A stretch of DNA of 64,000 bases from Candidatus Woesearchaeota archaeon (GCA_016938695.1 JAFGUC010000006.1:325633-389632), one strand, 5' to 3'. Positions 42,780 to 52,398 are shown, counted from the first letter of the stretch. Notes: generated by a model not told the origin, from the sequence alone. Program-made: numbers and translations.

Positions 42780-44147
42780 ATGAAAGCTAGTAGAGAAGAA
42801 ATTCTAACAGGAAATATGTCTAAAACCATATTTAAGTTGGCATTACCGACCATGATTGCATTTTTGTTGCACACGGGTTTTAATGTCGTTGATACTATTT
42901 TTGTTGGAATGATTTCTTCAGATGCTATTGCTGCTGTAACACTGGTATTTCCAATCTTCTTTTTTGTGTTTGCTTTAGGAAATGGCCTTGGCCTTGGTAC
43001 TGCTTCAGCTATTTCACGTTTTTTAGGGGCTGGGCGTAAACAAGAAGCATCTAATGTCGCTGAACATGCCTATCTTATATCTGTTATTGCTGGTGTTTTT
43101 TTTGCGGTTATCGGACTGGTTTTTTCTAGAGAAATATTTACATTAATGGGTGCATCTGAATCTCTTGTTAATCTTGTTTTGCAGTATTCTTTTTGGATAT
43201 TGCTTGGTTTTCCTTTCATGATTTTTTCAATGGTATCTAATAGCATTTTGCGTGGCGAAGGTGACATGAAGAGTCCAATGATTGCAATGGGAATTGCATC
43301 TATTATGAATATCATACTTGATCCTTTGTTTATTTTTGGTATTGGTCCTTTTCCTGAAATGGGGGTTGGTGGAGCTGCTTTTGCAACTTTTTTGTCTAGA
43401 TTATTTGCATTTTTTTACTCTACCTGGTTTGTATTTACTGGAAGATCTAATGTCAAGATTTCAATTGCAAATTTTAAATTTAAGGTTGCATACATTTGGG
43501 ATATTCTAAAAGTTGGTATTCCAAGTTCATTAGATAGAATAGTTATGTCTGTTGCAATGTCTATTCAAACTAAGATTGCATCTTTATTTGGTGATATCGC
43601 AATTGCTGCATTTGGTTTGTCTTTTAGAGCAGAATCTATTATATTTATGCCGTCAATGGCGTTTGGATCTGCAATTCTAACAATGGTTGGTCAAAATATA
43701 GGTGCAAAAAATGATTCACGTGCAAGATTAATAGCTATTAAGGGAAGTGTAATTGCTGCTATTTTTGCATCAATTATTGGTCTTATTTTTTATTTCTTCC
43801 CTGAGATTATAATAAGGGTTTTTACTTCAGACACTGTTTTAATTGATTCATCAAAAGGCTATTTTTTAGCTATGGGATTTTTTTGGGCTTTTATTGCAAC
43901 ACAATTTGTAATTGGTTCAGCATTCCAAGGAAGTGGAAAAGGTATTCCATCTTTTCTATTTAATTTTGTAAGGTTATTTATTGTTGGAATTCCGTTGATG
44001 TACTTTTTTGCAGTTAAACAGAATATGGGTCTTAATGGCATATGGAAAGCATATCCATATGCTGCAGTTGTCGGTGGACTTTTTGCTGTATTGTGGTTTA
44101 AATTCAACAAATTAGGACATAAGAAACTTGATGTCGTTATTGAGTGA
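42780..44147 (+). CDS. MATE-family efflux transporter
   Basis: 455 residues, twelve membrane helices in two pseudo-repeats. Family hallmarks: PTMIAFLLHTGFNVVDTIFV, GNGLGLGTASAISRFLGAGR, NSILRGEGDMKSPMIAMG and VGQNIGAKND in the second half. MATE proteins export cationic compounds or polyisoprenoid-linked molecules (some are lipid II flippases related). The ATG at 42780 is used; a TTG lies just upstream. It overlaps the convergent dus gene by 36 bases. Confidence 0.9.
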   Translation: MKASREEILTGNMSKTIFKLALPTMIAFLLHTGFNVVDTIFVGMISSDAIAAVTLVFPIFFFVFALGNGLGLGTASAISRFLGAGRKQEASNVAEHAYLISVIAGVFFAVIGLVFSREIFTLMGASESLVNLVLQYSFWILLGFPFMIFSMVSNSILRGEGDMKSPMIAMGIASIMNIILDPLFIFGIGPFPEMGVGGAAFATFLSRLFAFFYSTWFVFTGRSNVKISIANFKFKVAYIWDILKVGIPSSLDRIVMSVAMSIQTKIASLFGDIAIAAFGLSFRAESIIFMPSMAFGSAILTMVGQNIGAKNDSRARLIAIKGSVIAAIFASIIGLIFYFFPEIIIRVFTSDTVLIDSSKGYFLAMGFFWAFIATQFVIGSAFQGSGKGIPSFLFNFVRLFIVGIPLMYFFAVKQNMGLNGIWKAYPYAAVVGGLFAVLWFKFNKLGHKKLDVVIE

Positions 44148-44990
44148 ATTTTTGCTTACATCTTTTAGGAGATGTTTGAGATTTTGTTTTAGATATTTTG
44201 TGTCTTTTGCTAATTGAATGAACTCTTTAATTAGTTTTTCATATTCTTTTGTTAAGGTTTTAATTGATTTATTTATTATTAATTTATTAATTTCTTTGTT
44301 TTCTTTTATTTTCTTAAATATTAATGGATCTTTGAGTGCAAATCTACCTATCATTATTCCTTTTGGTTTGAATTTTTTAATTAATTCTTGTGCTTTTTGT
44401 ATCGAATCAATGTCGCCATTGATTATTATTTCTAATTTTGTTTTTGGTAATTTTATTGAATTGTAGTCAATTGGTTTTTGATATGATTGGTTTAATGTTC
44501 TACAATGAATATATGCTTTTTTTATTTTTGCATCTTCTAGTATTTTTAGATATTCATTAATTCTAATTATGTTTTCTTTTGGACCTAATCTTAATTTTAC
44601 GCTAGGTATAATGTTGTTTTTAATACATATATTTGCAAAATCGGTTGCGACTAATTTCATTGCGTTTTCATCAATAAGTAATCCTGAACAAATTTTATTT
44701 TTTTGGAATGTAGAATGAGGACAACCCATGTTTAGGTTTAATTCTTTTGTGTTTTTTATGTATGGCATTATTTTTTCTATTTGTTCTTTGTTTTGGGCTG
44801 CAATTTGAAATATTGTTTTTTTATATTCGTCTTTACTGTAAACTTTTAATTTGTCATTTTTTATTTCTTTATCAAAATAATCATCACATCGTATCATTTC
44901 TGAAAAGCAGAAATCTGCACCATTTTCAAATAGAAAGTGTCTATATAAGTAATTACCTAGAAGATTCATTGGTGCAAAATAGTATTTCAT
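44112..44990 (-). CDS. dus: tRNA-dihydrouridine synthase
   Basis: 292 residues. FMN-enzyme motifs: YYFAPMNLLGN, LNLNMGCPHS (active-site cysteine region, here followed by KICSGLL), AYIHCRTLNQ, IIINGDIDS and KGIMIGRFAL. Reduces uridines in the tRNA D-loop. The catalytic cysteine in this group usually lies in the GxGxCG loop; here CSGLL takes that place. Archaeal Dus is often short like this. Confidence 0.85.
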   Translation of the reverse strand: MKYYFAPMNLLGNYLYRHFLFENGADFCFSEMIRCDDYFDKEIKNDKLKVYSKDEYKKTIFQIAAQNKEQIEKIMPYIKNTKELNLNMGCPHSTFQKNKICSGLLIDENAMKLVATDFANICIKNNIIPSVKLRLGPKENIIRINEYLKILEDAKIKKAYIHCRTLNQSYQKPIDYNSIKLPKTKLEIIINGDIDSIQKAQELIKKFKPKGIMIGRFALKDPLIFKKIKENKEINKLIINKSIKTLTKEYEKLIKEFIQLAKDTKYLKQNLKHLLKDVSKNSLNNDIKFLMS

Positions 44991-45017
44991 TTTATTAATA
45001 GGCCTGAATAGGGTCTT

Positions 45018-46553
45018 TTATTTCTTTTGGTTTGGCAATGTGAAAATAAGACTTGTTCCTTTATTAGCACCTTTACTTTCTGCCCAAATCTTACCACCAT
45101 GTGCTTTAATTATTTTGTTACAAATTGCAAGACCTAGACCTGATGATGCTGCAGCGTCGTGCCTTGAATCATCGATTTTAAAGAATTCTTCAAATATTTT
45201 ACTTATGTATTTCTTATCAATACCAATACCAGAATCTTTTATTGTTATTTGAGTGAACTTACCTTTCTTTTTTGCGCTGATTTCGACTTCTTTTTTCTTA
45301 GGCATATATTTAACAGAGTTACCAATTATATTTGCAATGACTTCTGTTATCCTGAATTTATCAGCATATACTATTAGTGAATCTGTTTTTATTGTGTTTT
45401 TTATTTTAACTTTATTTTGTTTGGTAATTACTTCAATTGCTTTTAATGAATCATCTAGTATTTTTTTCATAGAAATATTTTCAAAATGAAATTCGGATTT
45501 TCCTGTATCAAGTCTTGATAGATTTAATGTATCTGAAACTAGAGTTGATAAGTATTCAACATTATTATCAATTATTCTTAATTTGTCTTTTAGTTTTCCA
45601 CATCGTGCATCATTTGTTATTATTGGCAATAATGCTTTTATTGGTGTTAAGGGTGTTCTTAAATCATGTGCTACTTGATTGATAAACTGGGTTTTTAGAT
45701 TTAGTAAATTTAGTATTTTTTTATTTGCATTTTCTAAATCTTTTGTTCTTAATTTTACTTTCTTTTCTAGATTTTTATTTAAGTATTCTATTTCACTAAT
45801 CTTTTCTTTTAATGCCATTACCATTTGATCTAATGATTCTGCTAGAATACCAATTTCATCATTTCTGTTTTTTATGGATGGATTAATATGTTCGTATTTT
45901 CCGTCAGAAATTCTTTTTGAAGCTTCTGAAAGTTCAATTATTGGTTTTGTAAAATTACTTATAACTATAAATGTAGCAATAATTGTCACGATATATGTTA
46001 GTATATTTCTTATATTGCCATAAAATATGGATTCATTTATTTTTTTTTCAGTTTCTGCACTTATTTTATTAAAATAATTTAGTTCACTTAAAATTAATTC
46101 AGCAGTATTGTCTCGAACAAAATCAGCATATTTTAATAATTCCCAATATTTGCTTGATATTCCAAGGATAGAATTACTGTTTAAAGTTTTGTTTGATTCT
46201 AATATTATGTTATTAATTGAATTTCTTATTCCTCTAAACTTTATATAACTATTTGGATCTTTTATTCCTGCTTCAATATTATCTAAAGTATTTATTATTT
46301 TTTCAGATTCTATGTAGAAATCATGGATTAAATTTTTATCTTTTGCTGCAGCATAAAATTTGTTTACTAGGTTATATGCTTCTGTTGTTAATGATTCTTC
46401 AATCATAAGATTATTTAATATTTCTCTTTGCTCATTTTGAAGATTTGTATATGATACAAATCTTGCATGAGTACTTACTATTAAAAGAGTAAAAAAACTA
46501 ACTATAACTAGTAAAATTTTCAGTTTTATTGATTTATTCTTCTTTATAGACAT
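45018..46553 (-). CDS. Sensor histidine kinase (HAMP, HisKA)
   Basis: 511 residues. Two membrane helices (~13-30 and ~186-205) enclose an extracytoplasmic helical domain; then HAMP, a coiled coil and the kinase core: H-box QVAHDLRTPLTPIKALL, N-box VIANIIGNSVKYM, G1 IKDSGIGIDKKYI, G2 GLGLAICNKIIKAHGGKIW. Its start overlaps the end of the XylF-like gene by 20 bases, so the two are translationally coupled. No response regulator is in the window. Confidence 0.9.
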   Translation of the reverse strand: MSIKKNKSIKLKILLVIVSFFTLLIVSTHARFVSYTNLQNEQREILNNLMIEESLTTEAYNLVNKFYAAAKDKNLIHDFYIESEKIINTLDNIEAGIKDPNSYIKFRGIRNSINNIILESNKTLNSNSILGISSKYWELLKYADFVRDNTAELILSELNYFNKISAETEKKINESIFYGNIRNILTYIVTIIATFIVISNFTKPIIELSEASKRISDGKYEHINPSIKNRNDEIGILAESLDQMVMALKEKISEIEYLNKNLEKKVKLRTKDLENANKKILNLLNLKTQFINQVAHDLRTPLTPIKALLPIITNDARCGKLKDKLRIIDNNVEYLSTLVSDTLNLSRLDTGKSEFHFENISMKKILDDSLKAIEVITKQNKVKIKNTIKTDSLIVYADKFRITEVIANIIGNSVKYMPKKKEVEISAKKKGKFTQITIKDSGIGIDKKYISKIFEEFFKIDDSRHDAAASSGLGLAICNKIIKAHGGKIWAESKGANKGTSLIFTLPNQKK

Positions 46554-47562
46554 CTTCTCTACTATGAAATCCGTCAGCTATAATTGTCTTATCAATATTC
46601 TCTTTTGTAACAAGTGTTGGTTTTAACAATCTTGATGGTACTTGCATTAGTTTATTATCCAAATATGTATCAATTTGGTAATACTCATCTTTTGCCATTT
46701 GAATTGCTATTTTAATTGTTTCTCTTGCTAATTCTTTTATTGGTTTATACACTGTTCCTGTTTGTGTTCCTTGTATTATTCTTTGACATGCTGTAAGGTC
46801 TGCATCTTGGCCTGATACAGGAATTTTTCCATTTAAACCAAATTTTTCTAAAGCTTGAATTGAACCAAAAGCAGTTCCATCATTTGCAGCAATAACTCCA
46901 ACAATATCTGTTCCGTTTTCAGTAAGGTAGTTGAATAGATGTTCATATGCTGATTCTGGTTTCCATTGGTCTGAGAATTGATCTACAACGATTTCATATG
47001 TTCCGTTTTGGATGTATGGTTCTAAAACTTCTAATGAGCCTTTTCTTAGAAGTAATGCGTTGTTATCAGTTATTGAACCACCAATATATGCAACTTTTCC
47101 TGGTTTTGCGTTGTTTAAAACTACTTGTGCTTCTAGTCTTCCTACTTCTTCATTATCAAAAGAAATGTACAAATCTACGTAAGTGTCAGTCATTAATCTA
47201 TCGTAACTAATAACCATTATTCCTTTTTCACTTGCTAATTTTGTTAAATTTGCTAATGAATCTGCAACTTGAGGAACTATTATCAATACATCAACGCCTT
47301 GTAATATTAAATTTTCAATTTCATTTTTTTGAATTTGTACATCATTGTTTGATGACTTTAATATCACGTCAGCACCTAATTCACTTGCATATTCTTCTAA
47401 ATATGCTTTATCTTTTAGCCAACGTTCCTCTTGGTATCCGCTCATTGAAATTCCTATAAGAGGTTTATTTTCTACTATTTGATTTGTTACTTGTGTGTTT
47501 TGAGTAGTACAACTAGACAAAGACAGCAATAGAATTGTTAAAATAATTAGTAAATGTCGCAT
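46534..47562 (-). CDS. XylF-like sugar-binding lipoprotein, sensor partner
   Basis: 342 residues. Signal peptide with lipobox LSLSSCTTQ, then a periplasmic-binding-protein fold of the type I sugar class: GISMSGYQEERWLKDKA, ILQGVDVLIIVPQV, YISFDNEEVGRLEAQ, VIAANDGTAFGSIQAL, VSGQDADLTACQ and GTQTGTVYKP, all matching D-xylose/ChvE-type proteins. There are no ABC permease or ATPase genes around; instead a histidine kinase overlaps it. This resembles sugar-sensing pairs such as XylFII-LytS, so a signal role is more likely than import (inference). Confidence 0.85.
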   Translation of the reverse strand: MRHLLIILTILLLSLSSCTTQNTQVTNQIVENKPLIGISMSGYQEERWLKDKAYLEEYASELGADVILKSSNNDVQIQKNEIENLILQGVDVLIIVPQVADSLANLTKLASEKGIMVISYDRLMTDTYVDLYISFDNEEVGRLEAQVVLNNAKPGKVAYIGGSITDNNALLLRKGSLEVLEPYIQNGTYEIVVDQFSDQWKPESAYEHLFNYLTENGTDIVGVIAANDGTAFGSIQALEKFGLNGKIPVSGQDADLTACQRIIQGTQTGTVYKPIKELARETIKIAIQMAKDEYYQIDTYLDNKLMQVPSRLLKPTLVTKENIDKTIIADGFHSREDVYKEE

Positions 47563-47646
47563 TTTGTTTTATTAATGTAATTTTCTTTAATAAATCTTAG
47601 TTACTTCTTTAGAGTTGCACAAGACACTCGACATCTTGACGCTTGG

Positions 47647-47654
47647 TTTATAAA
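47647..47654 (+). promoter_or_regulatory. TATA promoter of the dinB gene
   Basis: TTTATAAA lies 23 bases before the ATG at 47677, a spacing that fits a leaderless mRNA. About 10-28 bases upstream of it is an inverted repeat CAAGA...TCTTG (47619-47637), which might be a control site but is short. Confidence 0.45.
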
Positions 47655-47676
47655 TTTAATTTTGTTGTATATTATT

Positions 47677-48717
47677 ATGATTATTGCTCATATCGACATG
47701 GATTGTTTTTTTTGTGCATGTGAATTGAAAAGAGATTATTCATTAAAAGGAAAACCTGTAATTGTTGGTGGACTTGGAAAACGTGGAGTTGTTAGTACAT
47801 CTAATTATCTAGCACGTAGGTATGGAGTATTTTCTGCTCAACCAATTTGTATTGCAAGAAAATTATGTCCTGATGCTATTTACTTAACTCCAGATCATGA
47901 ATATTATAGTAATGAATCTTCTAAAATAATGGACGTATTATCAAGTTTTGGTGAGATTGAACAAGTCTCAATTGATGAAGCCTATATTGATGTAACTGAG
48001 TTTATGAAAATATTTTCATCTCTAGAGAAGATGACTGAGTTTATGCAAAGAAAAGTTCTTAAAAAAACAGGTTTAACTTGTTCAATTGGTATTTCAACAT
48101 CTAGGTACGTATCAAAGATTGCATCAGATTTTAAAAAACCGTTTGGATATACTATTGTTTTAGATCCTGCTGAATTTCTTTCAACTTTAAATATCTCAAA
48201 AATACCTGGTATTGGTAAAGTTTCAAAATTATACTATAATAAGAATGGAATTAATACAATTGGCGACTTAGCAAACATGAATCGTGGAGCTGTTCTTGAT
48301 AAATTTGGAAAATCTGGATTACATTTTCAAAATATTGCTTTAGGTTTGGATAAAACTGGTTTACTAGAACACGGTCCAATTAAATCATCTAGCCGTGAAA
48401 CAACTTATCAAGAAGACGTCAGTGATTTTGATGAATTAGAAAAATCTCTTGCTAATTTATCTGAACATGTTATTTCAGATGCAAAATCAAAATTATTCAA
48501 AACTGTTTCAGTAAAGATAAGATATTCTGATTTTACAACTCGTACTAAAGATTATAGTTTTAATTGTTTTATTAATTCAATTGATACTGTTAAAGAAACA
48601 TGTAAAAGTATGCTAACTGAATTGTTTGATTCTGAGAAAGGAGTAAGACTTCTTGGTGTCAAATTAAGTAAATTTGCAAATGGGTTAGAAAGACAATTAT
48701 CTCTTACTTGCTTTTAG
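47677..48717 (+). CDS. dinB: DNA polymerase IV (DinB, Y family)
   Basis: 346 residues. Catalytic acids are in AHIDMDCFFCAC (Asp7) and QVSIDEAYIDVT (Asp-Glu); the little-finger and HhH regions are visible in KIPGIGKVSKLYY and later strands. Y-family polymerases copy past damaged bases. The ATG at 47677 is chosen because TATA spacing and the family N-terminus (MIIAHIDMD) agree. 3' end overlaps the PAS sensor gene by 14 bases. Confidence 0.92.
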   Translation: MIIAHIDMDCFFCACELKRDYSLKGKPVIVGGLGKRGVVSTSNYLARRYGVFSAQPICIARKLCPDAIYLTPDHEYYSNESSKIMDVLSSFGEIEQVSIDEAYIDVTEFMKIFSSLEKMTEFMQRKVLKKTGLTCSIGISTSRYVSKIASDFKKPFGYTIVLDPAEFLSTLNISKIPGIGKVSKLYYNKNGINTIGDLANMNRGAVLDKFGKSGLHFQNIALGLDKTGLLEHGPIKSSSRETTYQEDVSDFDELEKSLANLSEHVISDAKSKLFKTVSVKIRYSDFTTRTKDYSFNCFINSIDTVKETCKSMLTELFDSEKGVRLLGVKLSKFANGLERQLSLTCF

Positions 48718-50629
48718 TTAAATTATTTATTTCTTCTTTTAATGAAATCATCTTAAGTTCTCTGTTGACTGTTATATCCTGAAATTTTTGTAACTCTTCA
48801 ACTTTTTGCTTTAGTTCTTCTTCTATCCTAAACCTTAACAAACCTGCTGAAATTATCTCGCCTATTGATTTAATTAATGAAATTTTTTCTTTTGACCATC
48901 CAATTATTCTATTATGGCATGTTAAAGTGAAATATCCATTGAATTTTTCATGAATTGTCAGAGGAATTATGAGCATTGACTTTACTTTTTGATGTGATAT
49001 AAATTCTCGCATTTGCTTGTTCTTGATATCTGATATTTCTTTATACATAAAAAGTCCATTTGAACTTAATTTTGTAAAAATATTAATGCCTGTTTTTGCT
49101 GGAAGACTATTGATAAATTCTTTTTGAGAAGGAACGTTTTTTGCTTTCCATTCATATATTTCAGCTATTTTTTCGTTATTTATCTCAAATATACATGTTT
49201 GAGTCAAGTTGAACATGTCATTAATTACTTCTAGAGAATTTTCCATCGTTTCTTTTTTGTTTTGACTTTTGACAAAAAAAGACGTAATGATGCTTAGTAA
49301 TGTTTCGGATCTTAAATGTTTTCTTAGTGACTCTTTTGTTTCTATTTCTTTTGTTTGATCAGTGAACATAACTAAGAATGCAGGTTTTCTTTGAAATAAT
49401 ATCTTACTTGTCGATACTGTTAAAAATATTTTTTTTCCATTGCTATCAAAGAATTCCTCGGTAATTATTGGTAATGGACCAAAATCACTATGTTTCCATC
49501 TATCGATAATAATACTTTTAGTCTCTGGAGGAATGTTTTTAAATATATCGTATCCTTGATATTTTGTTGATTTGTTAACATTAAACAGTTTGTAAACACC
49601 TTCGTTTGCAAGTATTACTTTTTGTCCGTCATGTACTAGAATTGGAACAGGAGCATTTTTTACAATTAGCTCGTAATTTTGTTTTTCCTCTAGAAGAACT
49701 TGTTGAGCTCTTAGCAATTCTGTTTGATCTTCAAAAGTTGTTATAATTTCATTTTGTACTATGATGTGTGATATCTTTACAGTCTTGATTTCAGAATTTT
49801 TGCATTTTATGCTTACTGTTCGTGAAAGTTTATTGATTGCTTTTTTGTTTGAAAGTTTTTTTTCGTAATCTAATATTTTTTGGTTTGTACTTATTAGTTT
49901 TGATTGCCAATTTTTTCCTTTTATATCATCTAAAGTATATCCTAGTAATTTAGTAAACTCAGAGTTACAATATTTTGATTCAAGATTAGATGTTACAACA
50001 AGAATTGGAATTCTCAAATTATCAATTATATCTTTATATCTTTTCTCGTGTGCTTCTAGTTCCTCTTTTGCTTTTTTTAGGTCTAAAATTGTATTTTTAC
50101 TTTCAGTTATATCTTCGAATATAGTAATAAATTCTAATTTTTTTGGTGAGAAAGCAGTTATCTTAAACCATTTTTCATTTATTTTAGAATATGTCTCAAA
50201 TGATATGCTTTTTTGTGTTAAGGCAACTTTTCCGTATATTGATATCCAATTAACATTGTCTTTTTTTATGCCTTTAAAAATTTGAGTTACTCTTTTTCCA
50301 ATAATATCTTCTCTTTTTAGATTTAATATTTTTAGAAAAACATCATTTACATCGATAAATATGTAATCTGTTGGTTTTTTGTTTCTATCTAAAACTATTT
50401 TGTGATGTGCAAAAGCGTTTGTATATGTTTTCAGAAAGGAACCTATGTTGTTTTCTTTGAAAATGACAATTGTTTTTCCATCACAACTTAACGTGGTATA
50501 TTTTGGATCGTCATTAAATGTTTTTGGTAAATTTATTTTTTTTGCAGACTCGTTTTTGTAGATAACCTTATTCTTATCTAACACAACTACTGGTTGGAAT
50601 ATAGAATCAAGTACCTTATTGAAATCCAA
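48704..50629 (-). CDS. PAS/GAF-domain sensor without kinase domain
   Basis: 641 residues. Several PAS-like modules are visible (PVVVLDKNKVIYKNESAKKI; FIDVNDVFLKILNLKREDII; RIPILVVTSNLESKYCNSEF; PVPILVHDGQKVILANEGVY), then a GAF-like domain near 470-590 (CIFEINNEKIAEIYEW, SMLIIPLTIHEKFNGYFTL) and a final coiled coil. No HisKA or HATPase follows, so it would need a partner for output. Start: TTG at 50629, 6 bases after GAGGTG, rather than the ATG 33 bases upstream. Confidence 0.78.
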   Translation of the reverse strand: MDFNKVLDSIFQPVVVLDKNKVIYKNESAKKINLPKTFNDDPKYTTLSCDGKTIVIFKENNIGSFLKTYTNAFAHHKIVLDRNKKPTDYIFIDVNDVFLKILNLKREDIIGKRVTQIFKGIKKDNVNWISIYGKVALTQKSISFETYSKINEKWFKITAFSPKKLEFITIFEDITESKNTILDLKKAKEELEAHEKRYKDIIDNLRIPILVVTSNLESKYCNSEFTKLLGYTLDDIKGKNWQSKLISTNQKILDYEKKLSNKKAINKLSRTVSIKCKNSEIKTVKISHIIVQNEIITTFEDQTELLRAQQVLLEEKQNYELIVKNAPVPILVHDGQKVILANEGVYKLFNVNKSTKYQGYDIFKNIPPETKSIIIDRWKHSDFGPLPIITEEFFDSNGKKIFLTVSTSKILFQRKPAFLVMFTDQTKEIETKESLRKHLRSETLLSIITSFFVKSQNKKETMENSLEVINDMFNLTQTCIFEINNEKIAEIYEWKAKNVPSQKEFINSLPAKTGINIFTKLSSNGLFMYKEISDIKNKQMREFISHQKVKSMLIIPLTIHEKFNGYFTLTCHNRIIGWSKEKISLIKSIGEIISAGLLRFRIEEELKQKVEELQKFQDITVNRELKMISLKEEINNLTKSK

Positions 50630-50723
50630 TAAATTCACCTCTTTTAATATATTAAGTATCATTATTTTAAAAGGTTTTGGTTATAACAAAAATTTTATAA
50701 AAGTTTTAATATTATTAATCTTC

Positions 50724-51179
50724 ATGGATGTATTTAACGATATTTTGGATCGTGCAATAATTCATGAGAATAATTCTTATTTGTATTGTGCGGGGTTTTC
50801 TAAAAAATCGTATGATTCGGATTTACGACAACTATATTTGAAGTTAGCTTTAGAGGAATTAGAACATAAAAGAATCCTAGAAATATTCAAAGAAACTAGA
50901 GATATTGATTATTCTGTTCAAGCAGCAAAACATAGAGGTGCTGTGTTTGAAGATGTTGATCCTAGACCTTCTGATTTTATGAATACTTTAGAGGTCAAAA
51001 CAGGTCTTAAAGAGGCAATAGACAAAGAGAAACTAGCTTATGAGATGTATCTTGATTTTAGAGGTAAAGTGGACGATTTGGTTGGTAAAAAACTTCTTTT
51101 TATGCTCGCTAAAATGGAAGAATACCACATGAAAATGCTTGATAAAGAATATTCTAAAAGATTCTTAATCAATGATTAA
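50724..51179 (+). CDS. Ferritin-like/rubrerythrin-type diiron protein
   Basis: 151 residues, four-helix bundle pattern with two repeated iron motifs: AIIHENNSY with ALEELEHKRILE, and AIDKEKLAY with AKMEEYHMKML (Glu ... ExxH twice). No rubredoxin domain. Such proteins detoxify peroxide or sense iron. The ATG at 50724 has a TTTTATAAA box about 22 bases upstream, so a leaderless transcript; the longer frame upstream is promoter. Fits with an oxygen-defence theme together with the flavodiiron fusion. Confidence 0.8.
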   Translation: MDVFNDILDRAIIHENNSYLYCAGFSKKSYDSDLRQLYLKLALEELEHKRILEIFKETRDIDYSVQAAKHRGAVFEDVDPRPSDFMNTLEVKTGLKEAIDKEKLAYEMYLDFRGKVDDLVGKKLLFMLAKMEEYHMKMLDKEYSKRFLIND

Positions 51180-51536
51180 AGTTTTAATATGTGGTAATTC
51201 TTTATTTATTTGTGCAAAAACTTCATTTATGTGATTTGATAATTCTTTAGTCGTTTGTTTGTAAACTCCACTAAAATCTTCTGATGTTGAAAAAGTTGTT
51301 TTATACTCTTCACCATACTGTATTCTTTTACCATTACCAAGCTTTGCGTATAATTTGAATAGAAAAGTATCAACAAATGCTTCGTTTTGTGTAATTATAC
51401 TTCTTTCTTGCGGTATTGATTCAAAATATTGTGTACTTTTTATAATTGGTTTAGCTATAATTACGTTTGTTCCATACTTACCAAGATTATATACAAAATC
51501 ATCGAGGCTTTTTACTTTTTTTATGCATAATGTCAT
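51165..51536 (-). CDS. Hypothetical protein, paralog of the 56802 gene
   Basis: 123 residues, soluble. Similar to the protein encoded at 56802-57113 in its beginning (KKVKSLDDFVYNLGKYGTN against IRSIDKLVVTLTKFGSN), in the middle (FKLYAKLGNGKRIQYGEEYK against VNITATLDSGKNIIFKRYF) and in the end (VYKQTTKELSNHINEVFAQI against IYKQTNAKATEYLNNIVEKI). No known family. Overlaps the convergent ferritin-like gene by 15 bases. Confidence 0.55.
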   Translation of the reverse strand: MTLCIKKVKSLDDFVYNLGKYGTNVIIAKPIIKSTQYFESIPQERSIITQNEAFVDTFLFKLYAKLGNGKRIQYGEEYKTTFSTSEDFSGVYKQTTKELSNHINEVFAQINKELPHIKTLIID

Positions 51537-51576
51537 TTTGTCTGCCTTTTTGAAAATGAATTTAAGAAGTTTTCTT

Positions 51577-52095
51577 TTATGAAAACTCTTTTTTCAAAAC
51601 TTTATGCCATTTGTTTAATTCTTGGAATGAATCATGGTCACCTGAATCAGTATCGGGATGCAAAGTTTTAGCTAAAGTTTTATATTGTTTGTTTACTACT
51701 GCCATGTCAACAGGGTCAGTTACACCGAAAAATTCTCTTGCTTTTTGTCGATCATCTAAAACTTCAGTATCGTGATTAGTAAATAATTGTATAAACTCTT
51801 CAAATGTTATTTCTTCATTAATTAGTTCTTCAACTTTTTTAGTCACTACAACTGAAATTGCATATAGATTCTCAATTGTTCTTCCAAATTTTGCACATGA
51901 TACAAAACAATGTCTATCATCAAGGTACCAAGAGACATGTTCTGTTCCTGTTTTCATTGGATTATTTCTTGAAAACTCAATCCCATCGACGTCAACTCCA
52001 AGTTTTTTTAGAGAACTGATTATCTTATTTTTTAATGCCGTACTTCTTCTAAAGAGAGAATCTTTAAATTGTGGTATTGTTATTTCGTCAAACAT
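51577..52095 (-). CDS. Protein with C-terminal J domain
   Basis: 172 residues. The last 55 residues form a J domain with the invariant HPD (YKTLAKTLHPDTDSGDHDSF) after FFGVTDPVDMAVVNKQ. J domains recruit Hsp70/DnaK. The first ~110 residues (HVSWYLDDRHCFVSCAKFGR) match no family I know and presumably bind the client. A J domain at the C-terminus is less common than N-terminal placement. Confidence 0.75.
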   Translation of the reverse strand: MFDEITIPQFKDSLFRRSTALKNKIISSLKKLGVDVDGIEFSRNNPMKTGTEHVSWYLDDRHCFVSCAKFGRTIENLYAISVVVTKKVEELINEEITFEEFIQLFTNHDTEVLDDRQKAREFFGVTDPVDMAVVNKQYKTLAKTLHPDTDSGDHDSFQELNKWHKVLKKEFS

Positions 52096-52138
52096 TTTAT
52101 AGGTTTAATGTGTTGGATTTATATGTGTTTTGGAAAGG

Positions 52139-52309
52139 TTTAAATAATGAAATATCAATACTAATTCTATAAAATCAAAACGCCATTTTGGGGCAAAAAA
52201 AGATAAACAAAAAGACCGGCTCGTTCCAAAAATAACAGGTGACTCATTCTATGATTCCACACAACTTAGGTCTAAACTCATGTTCTTATTATGCGAGAGG
52301 TGAAAACAT
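52139..52309 (+). promoter_or_regulatory. Promoter and structured leader upstream of the Lys/Ala/Pro mini-gene
   Basis: This is the only gene-poor stretch above 300 bases (52096-52454 apart from a 24-codon ORF). A TATA-like TTTAAATAA (52139-52147) predicts a start near 52168, giving about 140 bases of leader. Short pairings are possible: AGACC (52213-52217) with GGTCT (52269-52273), and CTCG (52220-52223) with CGAG (52294-52297), which interlock. The leader ends in GAGAGGTG, a strong ribosome-binding site for the mini-ORF. I see no known riboswitch or tRNA in it. Confidence 0.45.
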
Positions 52310-52381
52310 ATGCCAGCAAAAAAAGCACCAGCTAAAAAAGCTGAACCTAAAAAAGCAGCTCCAGCTAAAAAAAAGAAATAA
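52310..52381 (+). CDS. 23-residue Lys/Ala/Pro-rich peptide
   Basis: ATG plus 22 codons and TAA. The peptide consists only of Pro, Ala, Lys and one Glu after the Met (PAKKAPAKKAEPKK... and a Lys run at the end), resembling the tails of histone H1-like and bacterial HU proteins. A perfect-looking ribosome-binding site AGAGGTG ends 7 bases before the ATG. A stable hairpin plus T-run follows 17 bases later. It may be a free nucleic-acid-binding peptide or a leader peptide for the downstream ATP-grasp gene. Confidence 0.5.
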   Translation: MPAKKAPAKKAEPKKAAPAKKKK

Positions 52382-52398
52382 TTGGAGCCAATTAAATA

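Noticed and set aside
47619-47637. Inverted repeat CAAGA...TCTTG upstream of dinB as an SOS-like box
   Set aside because: The arms are only 5 bases with a 9-base spacer and no second copy was seen; may be chance in AT-rich DNA.
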